Assembly (NCBI GenBank): GCA_027008345.1
Contig: JALTBU010000282.1
Location: forward strand, 1-13,488
Reading direction: 5' to 3'
Origin: Nautiliaceae bacterium
GTDB lineage: Bacteria > Campylobacterota > Campylobacteria > Campylobacterales > Nautiliaceae
Length of the DNA stretch: 13,488 nt
Of the stretch, positions 13,216-13,488 are shown piece after piece (position 1 is the first letter of the stretch; every line of letters begins with the position of its first letter). The position numbers were made by a program, and so were the translations under genes. The notes under the pieces are model-generated. The model worked only from the letters and a program-made list of their open reading frames with translations, did no database searches and was not told the DNA's origin.

Positions 13216-13488
13216 TAAAAATATTTTCAAAATCTTTAATTTTTACTTTTTCTTTTAAGAAATTTTTAAATTCATCTTTATCAATACTCGCCTCAACATA
13301 TAAAATATTATTTTTTTTATCAAACCAGCTGTTTCCCTCCATTCCATTTATTATCACAAAATTTTTAATTTCATTAAGTAAATTTTTATCTTTTATTTTC
13401 GCTTTCTCCATAAAAGTTTTTGTTTTTTGTTGTATTTTTTGAATAAGATTATTAAGAGCAGTTGAATATGCTTCTTCTTGTTTGAGTC
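13202..13488 (-). CDS. C-terminal part of a possible LPP20-family protein (start outside window)
   Basis: The minus-strand frame is open from the window edge to the stop at 13202-13204, giving about 95 residues. The ATG at 13409-13411 lacks a ribosome site and the codons before it read as normal protein (EEAYSTALNNLIQKIQQKTK), so the gene very likely begins outside the window. The pattern of a helix with regularly spaced small residues, followed by SWFDKKNNILYVEASIDKDEFKNFL, recalls LPP20-type proteins (Helicobacter LPP20, Campylobacter FlgP), where W-D-x-x-G-xx-YV-xx-x-D is typical. That match is weak. It overlaps the FAD oxidoreductase by 14 bases and so belongs to the same transcript. Confidence 0.5.
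   Translation of the reverse strand, partial: LKQEEAYSTALNNLIQKIQQKTKTFMEKAKIKDKNLLNEIKNFVIINGMEGNSWFDKKNNILYVEASIDKDEFKNFLKEKVKIKDFENIFNETF

Overview
This is an AT-rich window (GC roughly 30% by eye) with tightly packed, often overlapping genes. The gene content points to Campylobacterota (Epsilonproteobacteria), most likely a free-living, hydrothermal-vent type such as the Nautiliales. The signs are a CiaB-family protein, carboxynorspermidine dehydrogenase-type enzymes of the campylobacterial spermidine route, ferredoxin-thioredoxin-reductase-like proteins and an ammonium uptake locus. The genus is an inference. No tRNA, rRNA, CRISPR array or mobile element was seen, and no stretch over 300 bases lacks a gene.

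Layout. (1) 1-2212, plus strand: two tandem paralogous saccharopine-dehydrogenase-family genes; the first is cut by the window edge. (2) 2320-2871, plus strand: an HdeD-like membrane protein behind a consensus sigma-70 promoter. (3) 6616 down to 2868, minus strand: a probable operon. In transcription order it holds a stand-alone FTR catalytic-subunit homologue, a second copy fused to a rhodanese domain, a small NifX-like protein, a small protein with a faint methyltransferase-like motif, CiaB with an HEFGH metallopeptidase motif, and an unknown 81-residue protein. (4) 6617-6792: a divergent control region with alternating TTAATCA/TGATTAA half-sites. (5) 6793-8416, plus strand: glnK-amt, overlapping. 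(6) 8503-10688, plus strand: three overlapping genes, namely a shrunken NtrC-like AAA+/Fis protein with no GAFTGA loop, a PAS protein with a degenerate kinase-like C-terminus, and a DEDDh exonuclease with two ExoX-type C-terminal repeats. (7) 13488 down to 10685, minus strand: the end of a possible LPP20-family gene, an MnmC-like FAD oxidoreductase, livG and livF.

How the parts fit. GlnK and Amt sense and import ammonium. The next transcription unit has the outline of a collapsed NtrB/NtrC pair that lost the parts needed for phosphotransfer and for sigma-54 activation. No GG dinucleotide occurs between 6667 and 6780, so there is no -24/-12 promoter upstream of glnK. There is instead a dyad of the size Fis-type helix-turn-helix dimers bind. 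The most interesting hypothesis here is a reduced, sigma-54-independent nitrogen (or redox) regulator, translationally coupled to a nuclease. The divergent operon looks like a redox/sulfur unit in which ferredoxin-driven disulfide reduction is physically joined to sulfur-transfer chemistry.
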